A stretch of DNA of 64,000 nucleotides from Anticarsia gemmatalis (GCF_050436995.1 NC_134767.1:3472001-3536000); one strand, 5' to 3'. Counted from the stretch's first letter, positions 13,358 through 26,857 are shown. The notes: generated by a model from the sequence alone, not told the origin. Numbers and translations are program-made.

Positions 13358-14690
13358 AAAGATATTTCAAAACAACATGTCTCATCATTTTATAAAAGTC
13401 ACAGGGCTGCTTGTAAATGAATATGAAAGTAAGCGATTTCCTGACGGTTATAGTAACGTACGTGAGGCGGCGAGGCTTCTCGAGCTTTGCACTATTTCAT
13501 CCTTGCTTTTACTCTGGGTTTTCCTTTAATTTTAGTGACGTCAGAGAAGTATTAATGAGTGTAGCTTAGGTCTAATAACAAATTGTGATAGAAAAAATTA
13601 TATGTCTTCTATTGTGCTTTTCAAAAAGGTACCTTTTTTATTTATTTAGTACTGACTTATGCCTGAAGTAATTCCCTGGGAAATAACGTATTATATTACT
13701 TCGCCAAATTAACTCAAATTAATACAGTCATATTAACGTGAAAGAGAAATCAAATAAACACATTATGAAAGTCATATTAATCGTATGGAACAATAGAATA
13801 AATCGAACTCGCTCTGAAAGATATTCAAAATACCATGTCACAAAGTCACAGGGCTGCTTGTAAATGAATATGAAAGTAAGCGATTTCCTGACGGTTATAG
13901 TACCGTACGTGAGGCGGCGAGGCTTTTCGAGCTTTGCACTATTTCATCCCTGCTTTTACTCCAGGTTTTCCTTTAATTTTAGTGACGTCAGTGAGTTATT
14001 AATGAGTTTAGCTTAGGTTTAATAACAAATTGTGATATGTCTTCTATTGTGCTTATCAAAAAGATACCTTTTTTATTTATTTACTACTTGTTTATGCCTG
14101 CAGTCGTTCCCTGGGAAATAACGTATTATATTACTTCGCCAAATTAACTCAAATTAATACAGTCATATAAACGTGAAAGGGAAATCAAATAAACACATTA
14201 TGAAAGTCGTATGGAACAATTGAATAAATCGAACTCGCTCTGAAAGATATTCCAAATACCATGTCACAAAGTCACAGGGCTGCCTGTAAATGAATATGAA
14301 AGTAAGCGATTTCCTGACGGTTATAGTACCGTACGTGAGGCGGCGAGGCTTCTCGAGCTTTGCACTATTTCAACCCTGCTTTTACTATAGGTTTTCCTTT
14401 AATTTTAGTGACGTATTCGTGAGTTATTAATGAGCGTAATTTTTGGTTAAATATCTTTAAAAAATACATGATTTATTGTGCTTTCCAAAAAGGTTATTTT
14501 TTCATTTATACTAGTTTATGCTTGTGGTCGTTCCCCGGGATATAATTTACTATATTACTCTGGCAAATTAATACAGACATTTTTCCGTGAAAGGGAGAAA
14601 CAAACAAACACATTTTGAATGGGAACAAACGAAAAATGTCGCACTCGATCTAAAACATATTTCAAATAACATTGCACACAATTCTCTACA
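13358..14690 (+). repeat. Three-unit tandem array, unit about 430-447 bp
   Basis: CACAGGGCTGCTTGTAAATG starts at 13400 and 13847, and its near-identical form (GCTGCCTG) at 14273, giving periods of 447 and 426 bases. Each unit holds AATATGAAAGTAAGCGATTT, CGTACGTGAGGCGGCGAGGC, GAGCTTTGCACTATTTCA and TTTTAGTGACGT, then a region with CCCTGGGAAATAACGTATTA. Units 1 and 2 are close; the second half of unit 3 is much more diverged. Confidence 0.88.
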
Positions 14691-14694
14691 GTTG

Positions 14695-14850
14695 AAACCA
14701 TCGAGTATCGAGAATTTGTCATTTAAAATGTACTGCAAAAATAGTTCTTACGGAGCCCGGTAGAGGCGGTAAACTGGTTTTCTTGTAAAATTACTCGAAG
14801 GCTAGCCGGTTGTCGATAGTTGATAGTAGCAGAGAATTGAGCAACTGGAA
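14695..14850. repeat. Same repeat family, copy next to the tandem array
   Basis: ACCATCGAGTATCGAGAATT, AAATGTACTGCAAAAATAGT and CTAGCCGGTTGTCGATAGTT. It begins immediately where the third tandem unit ends. Confidence 0.65.
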
Positions 14851-15442
14851 AAAAGTGAGACGAAATTTTAATAATAAGAGTACGTCTTATATATAAAGGA
14901 ACAGAAGATAGTAATATCATGTTGAATCTTAATATTCCATTAAATATCTTAAGATAGCTGATTGTAGTTATGTACATAGTACATAATAATAGAAGCTGAA
15001 GCAGTAGAGTTCTCAATGTTTGTTGTTTGTGTTGTTTAAATCGTTTGTTTAATGAAGACTGAGTGTACTTATGATTATTATAACTAGAGACTATTATAAG
15101 GATTTTGTAAGTCCTTATAGGAATAATATTACATCATACTTTCGTAATCTATCTGTAAATTTCAAGCTTCGTATAGGTTTATAATATATTAAACTGCTCA
15201 GTAATAACGCCTTTTAACTTTGTACAAACATACATAATATCGCATCTATTATACCTGAAGGTGTAGATAGAAGTGTATGAAATACATAATATTTATTACA
15301 CAATAAATACGTTTCGCTATTAATAATGTTAGTCATGTAGTAGAGGGCGAGCCTATTGACATTTGCTGGGCACGTTACTGAACTCAGGGCTACTTAAGAT
15401 ATATTAGAAAGTAATTAACAAAGTACTATTAGTTAAAGAACA

Positions 15443-15525
15443 AGACTTTGCCCGGCCCGGGAACCAAATCCGAGACCGCATGATAAGTAGTTGGATAGCC
15501 ACTGTACAACAGAGTCAGATAATAA
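15443..15525 (-). mobile_element. Second tRNA-derived SINE family, fragment
   Basis: TTTGCCCGGCCCGGGAACCA and AATCCGAGACCGCATGATAA complement the B box side; GCCACTGTACAACAGAGTC complements the A box side. Confidence 0.55.
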
Positions 15526-15807
15526 TGTTGAAGCAAACTTAGTAGTTACATCTATAGAAATATTATTTTTTATTCTATTTTTATACACAATTCTTTACAA
15601 GAGTTTTGCTGAAAGAAGCAATTTAAAACAATAGAGCACACAAGCTGGATCGTAAACAAACTGGCCACGGGCAATTAAAGTTTTAAACTACTACTGTGTA
15701 CTTGTATGTTGATACTAAATGTACTAGCTTTTGAGTTATGATGTTGTACATTAACACCACTTTTGTAGGCATTGCGTATTGTTAAATAAATAAAAAAATC
15801 AATTACA

Positions 15808-15925
15808 TTAACCCATTAAAGTCCCACTGCTGGGCAAGGGTCTCCTCCCGTAATGAGGGAGGGGTTAGGTCTTGAGTCCACCACGCTGGCCATGTGCAGG
15901 TTGGGGACTTTGCATGCCCTCAATA
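15808..15925 (+). repeat. 'CCCACTGCTGGGCAAGGGTC' repeat
   Basis: Contains AACCCATTAAAGTCCCACTG, CTGGGCAAGGGTCTCCTCCC and GTCCACCACGCTGGCCATGT. Other copies: 20166-20260 (+), 59626-59735 (+), 10281-10385 (-). It looks like the shared end of a dispersed lepidopteran retroelement; no reading frame. Confidence 0.68.
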
Positions 15926-17972
15926 AATTGCTTGCGTATCTTCTTTTGACAACTTACAACTATTGTAAAAAAACTAAGTTTTTTTGTTCTTTTAAGTAAG
16001 TATCGTAAAAAACAGCAGCTTTTTCCACCCTTGGATTAGTATGAGAAACTTTCCATTGCAGGACTAGAATCTTTACCCGGAACGATAGAGTGTTGCTATC
16101 GACGTTGGGATATTAGCATGCTTCAAGAACGGTTTAAAGGAACATCACTATTATTTTCTTCTCCCAGGTGAATTTATTTTTGGTTATTATTTTATTAAGT
16201 CTAATTCCATGTCCTAAATAAAAGTTTTTACTTTAGATATCCAATCCCATTGATGGTTTTTTGCGTGTGGTAATATAAGACACGGTGATGGTCGCGAATG
16301 ATCTATGGGAACCTAGATGAATATCCACGAATAATACTGAAATAATCATAGATGACTTTAATTTATAAAAACTAAATAAAGTAAAGTAAGTTAAGTGCGA
16401 CATAGAAACAAGCTAAATAAAAAAAAAACTAGTTATTCAACAAAAATATTAAACCAAACCTTTATATGTACCTACTATAAAGTAAGTTTCTATTTTACGA
16501 GTGAAAATAATACGTAGTAAAAACAATTCCACCTAAGCATTTTCTCCTTTCAAGTTTGCCGACTTGGGACTCGAGTCTGTTTAATTTAGTTCGTATACTT
16601 TAGGAGATACCTAGCGTTGTTTGAATAGTTTCAACCGTATGTTTGGAGGTAACTAAAGGAAGTATATTTTACTCTATGAGATAGTAAAGTTTATAACACA
16701 GAAATGGAGATAATTACAATTTTAAATTCGAAAGTCTGTCTGTATCACTTTAATGGTTAAATTACTTAACCATATTTTAAGAAATTTAGCACATTGAATC
16801 AATTTTATATGGAGTTGGTGAAGGAGATGAAACATAGACTAGTTTCTTGGTAACAAAATTACAAGTAGATACCCAAATTACAGCAGGCAGAATCACGCTA
16901 GTTTATTCATAATATTGTTAAAGAACTTTAGTAGTACACAAAGGAATTATTGCGTTATACGTCTTACCTATTAATTTAGATTTAACTAAAGATAGCACAA
17001 ACTGTTATTACGTTACTAAAAAAAAACACCCCATTTATAAACCAAAACATAAAAATTCTCATAATAAATAAATTTCTTTAAAAAAAATCGCAAGAACTTT
17101 TAATAAACAGCGAAGCTAATAAAATGAAACAAAACGATTTTGCAGCGGTGTTGAATCTGTCCGTGACATCTATTGTGTGGACGTGCACTGCATGCCAAAG
17201 TAAAGGGTACAGCATAAGATATACTTTGAAATATACCCGCTATTTGTTCTCTGTTTTAACTTGGAAGGTTTATATTTATGAAATGCGATTGACGTGATTT
17301 ATGTAGCTGTTTGTGTGGATTATAGAATATAGTTGTTTGTTGTAACTGAATTGAAGTGATAAGCGAGGTAATAAGGGAAAAACTTGACTGAAAATTGATT
17401 TTGTAGAAATAAGTTACCATTATGCACCTAATTTGTAAAAAAAAGAGCCATTTTTTAATTCAACGTTCCTTTCTTTCATGCGCTACAATGGAGGGTGGAA
17501 AAACTAAAACGGTGATACCTAATTGTTTTTCCCATCCACACAGTTCTATAGTCGGCTTACAATTAATAATTGACTATAGATCCTAAGTAGTTTTGTAAAA
17601 AAAAAATAATCCTAAAAGTAGTTCCAGTAATTGGTGTTTCCTTTTCGGTACATCATCATACCTTCTTAGATAGATTAATAATCTTTAACATGTTTACACA
17701 TCTATTAGCTTCAAAACTGTAAATTCTAAAGCTTTATACAATTTTTTGTCCCGCAATACATCTACTTCGGTACACGTTAGTGAGTGACAATAAAAAGGTA
17801 TTTATTAGACGGTGTGTGCCATTGTGTTCGATATGTGTCGAGATCAGAATATTTTCATAATAAAGCTTAAATGTTTATCTTTAAGCGATGAAAAATATTT
17901 TTTGCTTCTCTAGCATTTTGCAAGCATTGAATTATTGCCGTTTACCGATTTCGAAAACAGAAATGAAGATTT

Positions 17973-18135
17973 GACTTTTGTAGCTCGTTTCTACGACTAT
18001 CGCCTACCGAAAACCGGCTAGCTATCGTGAAATTTTACACGGAAATCTGGTTAGCGCCTCTACCGGGCTCCGTAAGAACTATTTTGGCAGTACATTTTAA
18101 ATGCCAAACTTTTGATACTCGAAAATACCGACTAT
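17973..18135. repeat. Same repeat family, reversed, uninterrupted copy
   Basis: GAAAACCGGCTAGCTATCGT, GCGCCTCTACCGGGCTCCGT, AAGAACTATTTTGGCAGTAC, ATTTTAAATGCCAAACTTTT. It serves as the empty-site relative of the Helitron-split copy at 59050-59358. Confidence 0.65.
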
Positions 18136-18292
18136 TTAGAATTGCGATCGTAATGTTTAAAGAACAAGTACATAAATTATTCTTAGATAGAAAAGAAGGC
18201 AGATCTGTTTCAGTGACCGCGATTTATTACGACTAAAGTATAGTGTCACGTACAAAGGAGAGAAGAGGTGTTCTACAAAGGTTATGGAAAAT

Positions 18293-18482
18293 TTGCTGTG
18301 CGGCGCGATTGGTACTGCTACAGACTGCCGATCATGAGGTCTCGGATTCAACTCCCTGGTCAGGAAAAGTGCTATCGGTCTTTTTTAATTTATATTAGAA
18401 TATTCCTTAATAGTAGCCCGGGGTTTGATAACGTGCCGAGTGACTAGCAATAGCCTCGCCCCCTATTACATAGGACTGACAA
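18293..18482 (+). mobile_element. Second tRNA-derived SINE family, near full length
   Basis: GCTGTGCGGCGCGATTGG, GATCATGAGGTCTCGGATTC, AACTCCCTGGTCAGGAAAAG, TGCTATCGGTCTTTTTTAAT and CAATAGCCTCGCCCCCTATT in order. The final block also occurs in the copy at 8004-8170. Confidence 0.68.
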
Positions 18483-18558
18483 TATTAATGACGTTACATG
18501 GATGTACTTCAAACACCTTCGTGGATAACAGGCGTGATATCAAGTATGTATATATGGT

Positions 18559-19154
18559 ATATATGTTACTGTAAAAGCCCGGACTGTGGTAAATCCTAAG
18601 ATTTTCCGGTATATCCTAAGATTTACCAACTCTCAATGGTAAAAGTCCGAACAATTCTTTTATTTCGAACTTTTACCCCTATTCACTTGGTAAATCTTAG
18701 GATATGCCTTAAGGGCAGGTAAATGTAGCTAATATAAAATAATTTTATAGTTATAAAGAAGGAGATTTGGGCAAACCGACATGGGTAGGTTAGGTTAGAA
18801 GGCTGAGGTGGGAGCGAGCGAAGCGAAGCTCCCACCTCAGCCTTCGTGGTTATTTTTTTTTAAACCACCCAGAAGGAGGAGCCCGGCTCCGGTGGGGCTC
18901 CGGCGACATCTCATTATAACTATATTACGGCATATAATTATATCCCTAGCAATATCATTATATTACGGCTCAAACACATGATAATCAACTTTTACCGTGT
19001 CGTTATGTAAATCCTAAGATTTGCCAATTAAATGGTGGTAAAAGTTCGAAATAAAAGAACGTTCGGACTTTTACCATTGAGAGTTGGTAAATCTTAGGTT
19101 TTACCGGAAAATCTTAGGATATACCACAGTTCGGGCTTTTACAGTAACATATAT
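18559..19154. mobile_element. 596-bp foldback element with arms of about 150 bp
   Basis: ATATATGTTACTGTAAAAGC at the left is mirrored by GCTTTTACAGTAACATATAT at the right. The arms (about 18559-18712 and 19003-19154) contain several copies of a GGTAAATCTTAGGAT motif in both orientations and blocks reading GGTAAAAGTCCGAA. The centre has a perfect 17-bp hairpin at 18799-18844 (AAGGCTGAGGTGGGAGC) and a GC-rich stretch. No transposase reading frame is present, so it is non-autonomous. The target duplication cannot be resolved because the flanks are AT repeats. Confidence 0.72.
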
Positions 19155-19539
19155 ACTAATGGATGCCTAAAACAACCTTTTGTACTACTTTACAAATTTC
19201 TCGCGGTTCTATCCAGCTAGTAAATCCGTTGTTAGATTTAGGTAAGTGAAACAAAACAAAACAAACACCTAGTTCGGATCCCATTCCTGTAGTAAACAGT
19301 AAACAAATAAACGGGCGCCAGCAAACCGTTTAACAGTACGAAGTTGGTTTCAGTAAATAATACTAGGAATTTGAAACGGTTAAATCTTTCGGAAAATAGT
19401 ACTTGATGGTTTATTCGAGGTTATTATTTGTTGTAAAGTTGCTTCTGACTTATTTACTTGTAACAATTGCTAAGGTTCTCAATTATACAGACATTTGTAG
19501 TTATTATGTTTACACAGACAACTTAAGCCACTTAAGGCG

Positions 19540-19745
19540 AAACATGCAACCGTCCTGCGCCTGACATCTCACCGGTCGTATCTGCTATCCGTTCCACCAT
19601 GCTATGTGAATAGGAGTAGAGCACACCTGAATATTGTGCAAGTACTTAGACACTATGTTCTTAGACCAACTTCAAGCAAAGTCCTGCACAGTTGGAAAAT
19701 TTCGTAAAACTGACCGCTGAGACAGAAAATTGGCTCGAAGATATT
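19540..19745 (+). repeat. Dispersed repeat sharing a 'CTGACCGC.GA.AC' block with 48955-49085
   Basis: GTACTTAGACACTATG, GCACAGTTGGAAAATTTCG and AAAACTGACCGCTGAGACAG recur in order at 48955-49085 (TACTTGGACACTATG, ATGAAACTGACCGCCGAAAC). Divergent copies of one element; class unknown. Confidence 0.5.
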
Positions 19746-20165
19746 TAAAAAATCACATCTGTTTTGGGATTTGCCGTCTGTTTGGACGTAGCTGTCTCAA
19801 AAACTATAGTAGTACTAACTAGACTAGTTTATACAAACTGCATTGTAAAATGTAAAGTCAATAAGTTTCTGCTTGCCTTAAAACAAAGGCAAGTAACGTT
19901 CTTCCTTGTTTACCCAACAGCAAAATAAAGCGAAAATTTACACAGTGCCGCGGGCCATTTTCATAAGAATTTTCTTCATCACATACTGTATGTACTGGGT
20001 AATGCCGTTGTCTCGACATTCATTAATTTTTCATCTCCTTACCAAGATTATGGTGATATTCATTCCGTTGAATTTCCGTAAACATGGTTTATGTTGGGGC
20101 TTCTAAGTTAGCGTGAAGGAAACTTGGCAAACAGTGTGTAAATAAATAGTGCATAATATTTTTTT

Positions 20166-20260
20166 ATCCCGTAACGGTCCCACTGCAGGGCAAGGGTCTC
20201 CTCTGAAACGAGAGAGGGAGCTTGAGTCCACCACGCTGGCCAAGTGTAGGTCGGGAACAT
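20166..20260 (+). repeat. 'CCCACTGCTGGGCAAGGGTC' repeat copy
   Basis: TCCCGTAACGGTCCCACTGC, AGGGCAAGGGTCTCCTC and AGTCCACCACGCTGGCCAAG match 15808-15925. Confidence 0.62.
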
Positions 20261-21001
20261 AAATATAATTTGAAAAAATACTCTAGGCGATTTGTAAAAG
20301 TGGCCAGTATTTTTGTCAGCCTCTAGTTTTCAAAATGTTAGCTTTTAAAATTCATTTAGCTTAACGTTGTGATTTAAAAATGTTAGTATTTGTCTTCGAT
20401 AAACGTTCGTATTTGTAGGCTGTAAATAAACAATTAACAAAATATGTGTGGCCAAGAGGTATAGGGATAATTTACATGATACAATTAGTATGTATCAAAG
20501 ACTTTCTTTTTGCATCTACCATGGTAAACAAATAGGAAATTAAGCTAAAAAAATGTTTTACAAATTAATAATATAACTATGTGCTATTTGAACAAAAAAA
20601 CACAATGTACAGAGTTATTTCAATGAAAAATACTGAAACGAAATGTATACATTTTTATCTCTGCTCCATTCACTTGAATATAATTTTCTCGCTTTTGTCA
20701 ATGAGAGCAAAACGTTCGTTTTCGTGGCCTCATTGTCATTTCATTGTTTACCATACATAATAGAAATTACATTTAAGAACGACTTAATTTTGAATCACAT
20801 AGAAATTAAACGACATCCTACTCAAAACAGAAATCGTAACTAAAGCTTTTTGATTTCCAAATATAATATTTAAAATTAGTTTCAGGACTTCTGGATAGGC
20901 ACCTGGTAGCTTGTGACTTAAAATTTTGACAGTATGTTTTCAAACATTTGCTGTCATTTTATTAAAGTTAGAAATACCACACTTGGATAATAAGTAAGTA
21001 T

Positions 21002-21062
21002 CATCATCATCATCATCTCAGCCGGGAATCGTCCACTGCTGGACAAAGGCCTCCCCCATCGA
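21002..21062 (+). repeat. (ATC)n plus 'GTCCACTGCTGGAC' repeat end
   Basis: A CATCATCATCATCATCTCAG run followed by CGGGAATCGTCCACTGCTGG, ACAAAGGCCTCCCCCATCGA. This block is common across lepidopteran genomes as the end of dispersed retroelements. Confidence 0.6.
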
Positions 21063-21143
21063 GCAAAATAAGTAAGTATAAATAAAGTAATACAAGGGGT
21101 ATTTTGAACATACTGGTATATCGGCAGTACCATTGTACTATTG

Positions 21144-21186
21144 ATGTAAGATATTAGATAACTGCTTTCTATCTAATATCTTACAT
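21144..21186. repeat. Perfect 17-bp hairpin
   Basis: ATGTAAGATATTAGATA at 21144-21160 and its complement at 21170-21186, with a 9-base loop. Intergenic, AT-rich. Confidence 0.6.
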
Positions 21187-23255
21187 AACCAACTCCTTCT
21201 AAATCAGAAGATCTTAACCTGTATATATCACAGCTGTACTTAAAATTATCAACAAATCTTAAGAAGCCTTTCTTTTAAGCTCCTGTAGTATTACTTATCT
21301 TTATTCTTAAGAAATCAATATCATCTTCATAGACGTAGACATTTCCTGTCCTGAATATTAGGTACAAAGTACCTACTTATCTTTTGTTCATCAACTTTAT
21401 ACTTCACGGTGCAGGCGTTTTGTAGTTGGTGAATAAAATACAGTATAATAAAGTGTCCAGCTTGTAGATAATCTATTGTCAATGAAGAGGGTAGACGGGG
21501 AGATGAATCGGGGGAGGGTTTGGCGTTGAAAGAAAAGCGATTTTGAGGTCATTATCCTGAGATTTTAGATTGATGTCGATTGTTTCAGTTGTTCATAAAA
21601 ATAATACATCAGAAGGTACATTATTATTTGTAGTTAACTAACTGATAAGTTATTTTTTCGAATTTGGCTGTACGTGTTTGACATGTTAGTTTGTTACGTC
21701 TCATCATAATATCTTGAATTGATCATTTTCTATTCCGTTTTTCATACCGATGGTGCTTTGTCATTTGCGCCCATAATATATAAATAAAAAAAATACTCTT
21801 GATGAAATGTCACAAAATTTTGTTTAGTATCATGAGAATAGGTATCAATCAATAGACAGCAAAAAATTACACACTTAAAGTGACCACGAGACCTATATTC
21901 AAAAAGAAGTTGTGGAATGCTTCAGAACTTTGTCCTCACTTTCACCAATTTTCACTACCAAGCAAGGTGTGCTCATAAATCGCTACCGCTCATACTCTCT
22001 ATTCCCTACCTGTACGTTCAGCGACCGGTGAAACAAGAGGCCCTATTGTCAAGTCTACTATCTACAGATACGGAAAAAACCACCTTAAGTACATCACCTC
22101 TATCATTGGAAAACCAACCTTAATGTTAACGAAATAAGAACTAATGGCACAGCATAAAAAATATTGTCCTTAAGTATCGCGATACAACATTATAGAACAC
22201 ACCTTGATTTTGAAATTTAGTCCTTACTGTTTTAGTAATAAGGTGGGTGGTAAATGCTAAGTTATATTTGTGTAAGTCAGACACGATGGTTAAGCACTCA
22301 ATGTACCCTTTATCTTAGATTAAAAATGGGGGGTGGGTGGTACTAGGTGTTGGTAGTTATCGAAAATCGACATTGTCTTTATACAATAACGTCTGTAGGC
22401 TCTCAACTTTGATAAAAAATGTTCCTACTATGAATATGAATGATTTTCGCTTCACTTAACAATATGCATGCGGAGAGACTTTTTATGCGTTTTAATACTT
22501 TCTATGGAGCGTGTTGGAAGAGAGTTTTATTTAGATAAAGTGCAGGAGGATGTTAAAATACTCTAGTAATAAATACGTAGTAGGTACATATATGACCGGT
22601 CATCATGTACAACAATAATTAATATGCAAGTGGAGTTTGCTTGAATGTGGCACTCATTGGGTTTTACCTACCCTTGTAAGGCAAAGGCGTCATTTAAAGC
22701 ATGCAGTTGTCAATGTAGGTCCATGTGAAAACTCTCTGAAGTTGGAAAAGGCTACAGTTAGATTGTACGTATAGTTGTACAGTGCATACTTATACTTAAT
22801 ACGATCTAACCTCAAACATTTATAGCAATCTATCTGTAATCTTTGATAGAAAATTGAAAACGAACTTTAGTCTTTTGATACATCTTGTATCACAGAACTA
22901 CAGTCTAAAACAAAGCACACGCTTTAATTATTCATATGTTTACAAGAAGACGGTACACAAATAAATTCTAAACAGAATCCCGGGAAGAGTCAAAGGTCAA
23001 TAACTTTAAACTTTGTAGTCGGAAGCCATGTTGATTTTATTCATTAGAAGCTCGAGCGAATTAGTTCGTTCTTGTGAATAAAGTTTAAGACGTTATGTTG
23101 TTATAACATCTTAGTTTGAATCTACGTAGAATTTGTAACGCGAAATTCGTGGAAACGGTATTTTTGGAAAGAGATTTTAATAGTAGGCGTTATTGCAAAA
23201 TTCGCAAAATTAACAAATTCAAATCAATCAAAACAAAGTCAATTTAGGTGATACA

Positions 23256-23410
23256 TAGATCATATCGGTGATGTCTTGCAAAAAGGTCAGGTGCGTAGTA
23301 CTCGTAAACAGCGGTCTTGTATGAGAAGTGTATGGATGTGAATGACGCAAAGGAAGTTTCTAAGGATCGTACCAATTAGCGTTCTCTAGTCTCTGTCTAA
23401 CTTTATGGGA
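23256..23410 (-). mobile_element. 'TAGGCAGAGACC' repeat copy, reversed
   Basis: AGGTCAGGTGCGTAGTACTC, GTAAACAGCGGTCTTGTATG, AATGACGCAAAGGAAGTTTC and TAAGGATCGTACCAATTAGC are the complement of the 36207 and 55595 bodies. Confidence 0.6.
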
Positions 23411-23904
23411 ATGATCGTGATGGTCTCCAACTGTATCTTTTTCCAAAAGTGCTTTTAAAACCGTATTGCTTTAGCAAATGTAGTACTGTATTGAAGATAC
23501 GTCTACGATCTATATATTATGTTAAATCTCAATTATATTGCGTCAATTAAATCATACTATGGATAACAATAAAATAATGCCTCATTTAATCTCACACAAA
23601 CTTCAAACAACAATAAATCCTTGCAAATTGTACTAAAAACGTAACAATCTTGAAACACAAACTGTCTAAGTTTGAAAGACAAAAGTACTACAAGTACAAC
23701 AGTAAACAGCGGCATGTGTAATTCATACCCTTACTAGTACCCACGACTGTACCCAACAATTAAGCTTTGTAAACGACCAAGTAGGGACGGAACAATGGAG
23801 TTACAGGAACAATAAATTTGGGCCCTTTGTGGAGATTATATCAATATGGAACTGGGGACAATATTGACTTAGTTGGAATGTTAAGTAAAATGTATTATGA
23901 AAGG

Positions 23905-24150
23905 CTAGCTTTTGCCTGCGACTTCTTCCGCGTGGCTTGTGTCTTAGGATAGAATTTTCATACATACTTTCATCCCCTTTTTATCCCCTTGGGGGGTAGA
24001 ATCGACCAAAATCATTTCTTAGCGAATACCTTCGTCATAACATCTACCTGCATGCCAAATTTCAGCCCGATCCGTCCAGTGGTTTGGACTGTGCGTTGAT
24101 AGATCACTAAGTCAGTCAGTAAGTCAACTTTGAGTTTGTATATATTTAGA
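23905..24150 (-). mobile_element. Helitron-like element, third subfamily
   Basis: Begins CTAGCTTTTGCCTGCGACTT and contains CCAAATTTCAGCCCGATCCG, a (CAGT)n-like run and a TATATATTTAGA end before T. Shape and termini match the other small Helitron-like elements in the window, but the body differs. Confidence 0.65.
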
Positions 24151-26857
24151 TATCAAAGATCACTACAATTTCTGGCGTTCAAGAATTTGTAATTATAACA
24201 ATGCAGATTACACTAAGAGATTTTATTTCCTATAGACTTGGTGTAATGTTCTGGAGCAGAAATAAGCTACAATTAAAATCTTTGGACTCGAAAATCTCGC
24301 TTTTAGCTTATTATACGGGTATCTTTAAAGGACAAGGAATGTTGCGATTACAATGGGGTTTCAAGTAGGTATCAACCAAAACTTAAAAAGAAATGACCCG
24401 CTAACTGGTACAGGACTGTACAGTAGGTCGGAGAAAAAGTCTTTTCGCATTTTAGTATGTAAGAACTTGTAATAAAATCTTTTTTCTACACAAAAAAACT
24501 CTATATTTGGGTACCTCACGAGCTCACAGAAAGAAATCGTGTACTCATTTGTGATTTTTGAAACCAAAGAGATATTATTACAAGTTCATACATACTATAA
24601 TACGAAAAGACTTTTTCCGCGACCTAATATAATAGCATTTTTAAAATGAAGCGGTTGCTCTTAAGTGTGTCAAACAGCTATTAAATTCCATCAGAGTACG
24701 AGAAGATCTACGAAAAAACGGATATAAAAACTTCAATGCAGTACTAACACTGAAGATGACTGACATCTGCTATACGGGATGCGTATATCATGCGTCTGGT
24801 ATGACGTGAACCTAGCTCCCGTCAATCAAACAACCACCCAGACGTCCTCTTAAAACATTTATACGATAAAACCGTATTCACACACACGCCACCTTGCGGA
24901 AACTCCTACAAATATGCGTTCAATACTGCTACAAGCATAAAATAAATTAATAAAATGAATATATAATTGTTTTTTTTAAGACAAAGCTTACTTTGAGAAT
25001 GAAATCTTGTGTTACAAAGCCTATGAGGAACATCCAAACTATTAACACAACTATTATTTCATCACGCTAATTGTATTAGTTGTTCCTTGTAGTAATTAAA
25101 CTTATGACCAATCTTGACTCAACAAAAGCAGTGTGGAAATCATGATCACCAATATACTATCATGCAAAGCTCTTACTATTCAGTCAACATTATAATCAGA
25201 CAGCAAGTGAACATGTTAAATTAAATAATAGAATATGGGATTAACGCGAACACGCATTTACCATGGAATGCTTACCGTTTCGGTGCAGGTTACACTCAAT
25301 AATGCAACAACAAAATTTAAAAGTTATGATAACAAATCAACAGACTTGTATACATCTAAATACACACCTGTTATTTCAAAACGACAAAGAATCGTTCATC
25401 CCTAAATAATTTCCAGTAAGTAACACTTTACCAAAATTCACCTACTCGACATAAACAAGATTACTTTGGCTCATAACATACGCGAAATCCGAGCATCTAA
25501 GCCTCGGGATACAAAAATATACTTCAGAAACATCGTTAGGTCTGATCCCAACCGAATATCGTATAAAATCAGGGGTCCCAATCAACGAAAACAATCCAGC
25601 TACGATTTTATTCTTCTCATTCCTCATACATATTTTACCTGATGTTTTGTTCCCGGTAAGCACGCTGGATTCGAGCCAATGATATGAAAAATTGTGATCA
25701 GTAGCTGTGTAGGTTTCATTAAAACTTTGGTCTATTCGTTTTGAGTGATATTTTTGGCATGATTTAGAGTAATGTCCACAGTGTTATGAGGGTTTTTTAG
25801 TAATTTTGTGCTGATTTGATTTTCTTATTCTTTGGCTAAATAAATTGCCAAATTTATTGAATAATTGCATTAACGGTAGACACATCACATAGACGCAATC
25901 GATGAACAATTTAATGTATAGCCATCATAATTCACAATTTTTTAGATCCACTTGCATTTTCGTATAATGCGGAAAAAAAAACATAATTTCTATCCAACAA
26001 TTTTAATTGTTGTACATTTTAAAATGAAAAATTATAAAAGCTTTCCCTAACACATACTTGACAGCCAGCTCCCCTTCGTCAATGGTGGTCAGAGTATCTG
26101 CAATGACCTGTAACTAATGAGTGACCTGCTTACACACCTTCCAAATAATGCATTTACCACTGTCTCCCTCAATTCACTGAACCAGAAAGCCAACAAACCG
26201 TGAAGATACCGCAATATTCAAAAGAAAAAACAATAGCAAATGTATTGACATTATCACGAGTACACCCGAAGCAGAAGTGAAAACAAAAAAGTGGAAAATA
26301 AAAGGAAACAAGGTAAACACCGAATCGTATTTTATATCGGATTTATTGGACCGCCGAACGTTTGTGCGGACTGTGTTGCTACACGTAAAAATGTTGCTAC
26401 ATTTTAGGGAAAAAATGTTTAATTGGAGTGTTTGGACGTGTTAAAATGAGAAGTCTTGTTTGCGGTGTGTGTTTCGCTGTAACTGATTTGTACGTAAATA
26501 TTTATTTAGTTGCGGTAAAAGTTTTTATAAAAAATTAAAAATATGTGTTAGTGTTTTAACAATGCGTATTCAAATAATACACACTTATAGTTAGTATTAT
26601 CATATAAATACATTTACTACATTTTCATACCTACGACAAATGTTCGTGTAAACAGAGATACTAAAAATGGCTTCAAACTATTCAAATAAAAGTTTATTTC
26701 TGTCAACTTTCATGACAGTTATAATCAAAGTTATACATTTTGCCGTGTCCCGCTTACAATTGCATTTAAATTCGACGTCCACTGCGCTATTTAAACTCAT
26801 CACCTAAATAACACCTACTTACTTAATGGGTTTACAATAAAAACAAACATAGAAGTG

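Noticed and set aside
13400..14690. CRISPR-like or gene-cluster explanation for the tandem units
   Set aside because: Units are over 400 bases, eukaryotic and non-coding, with stops in all frames.
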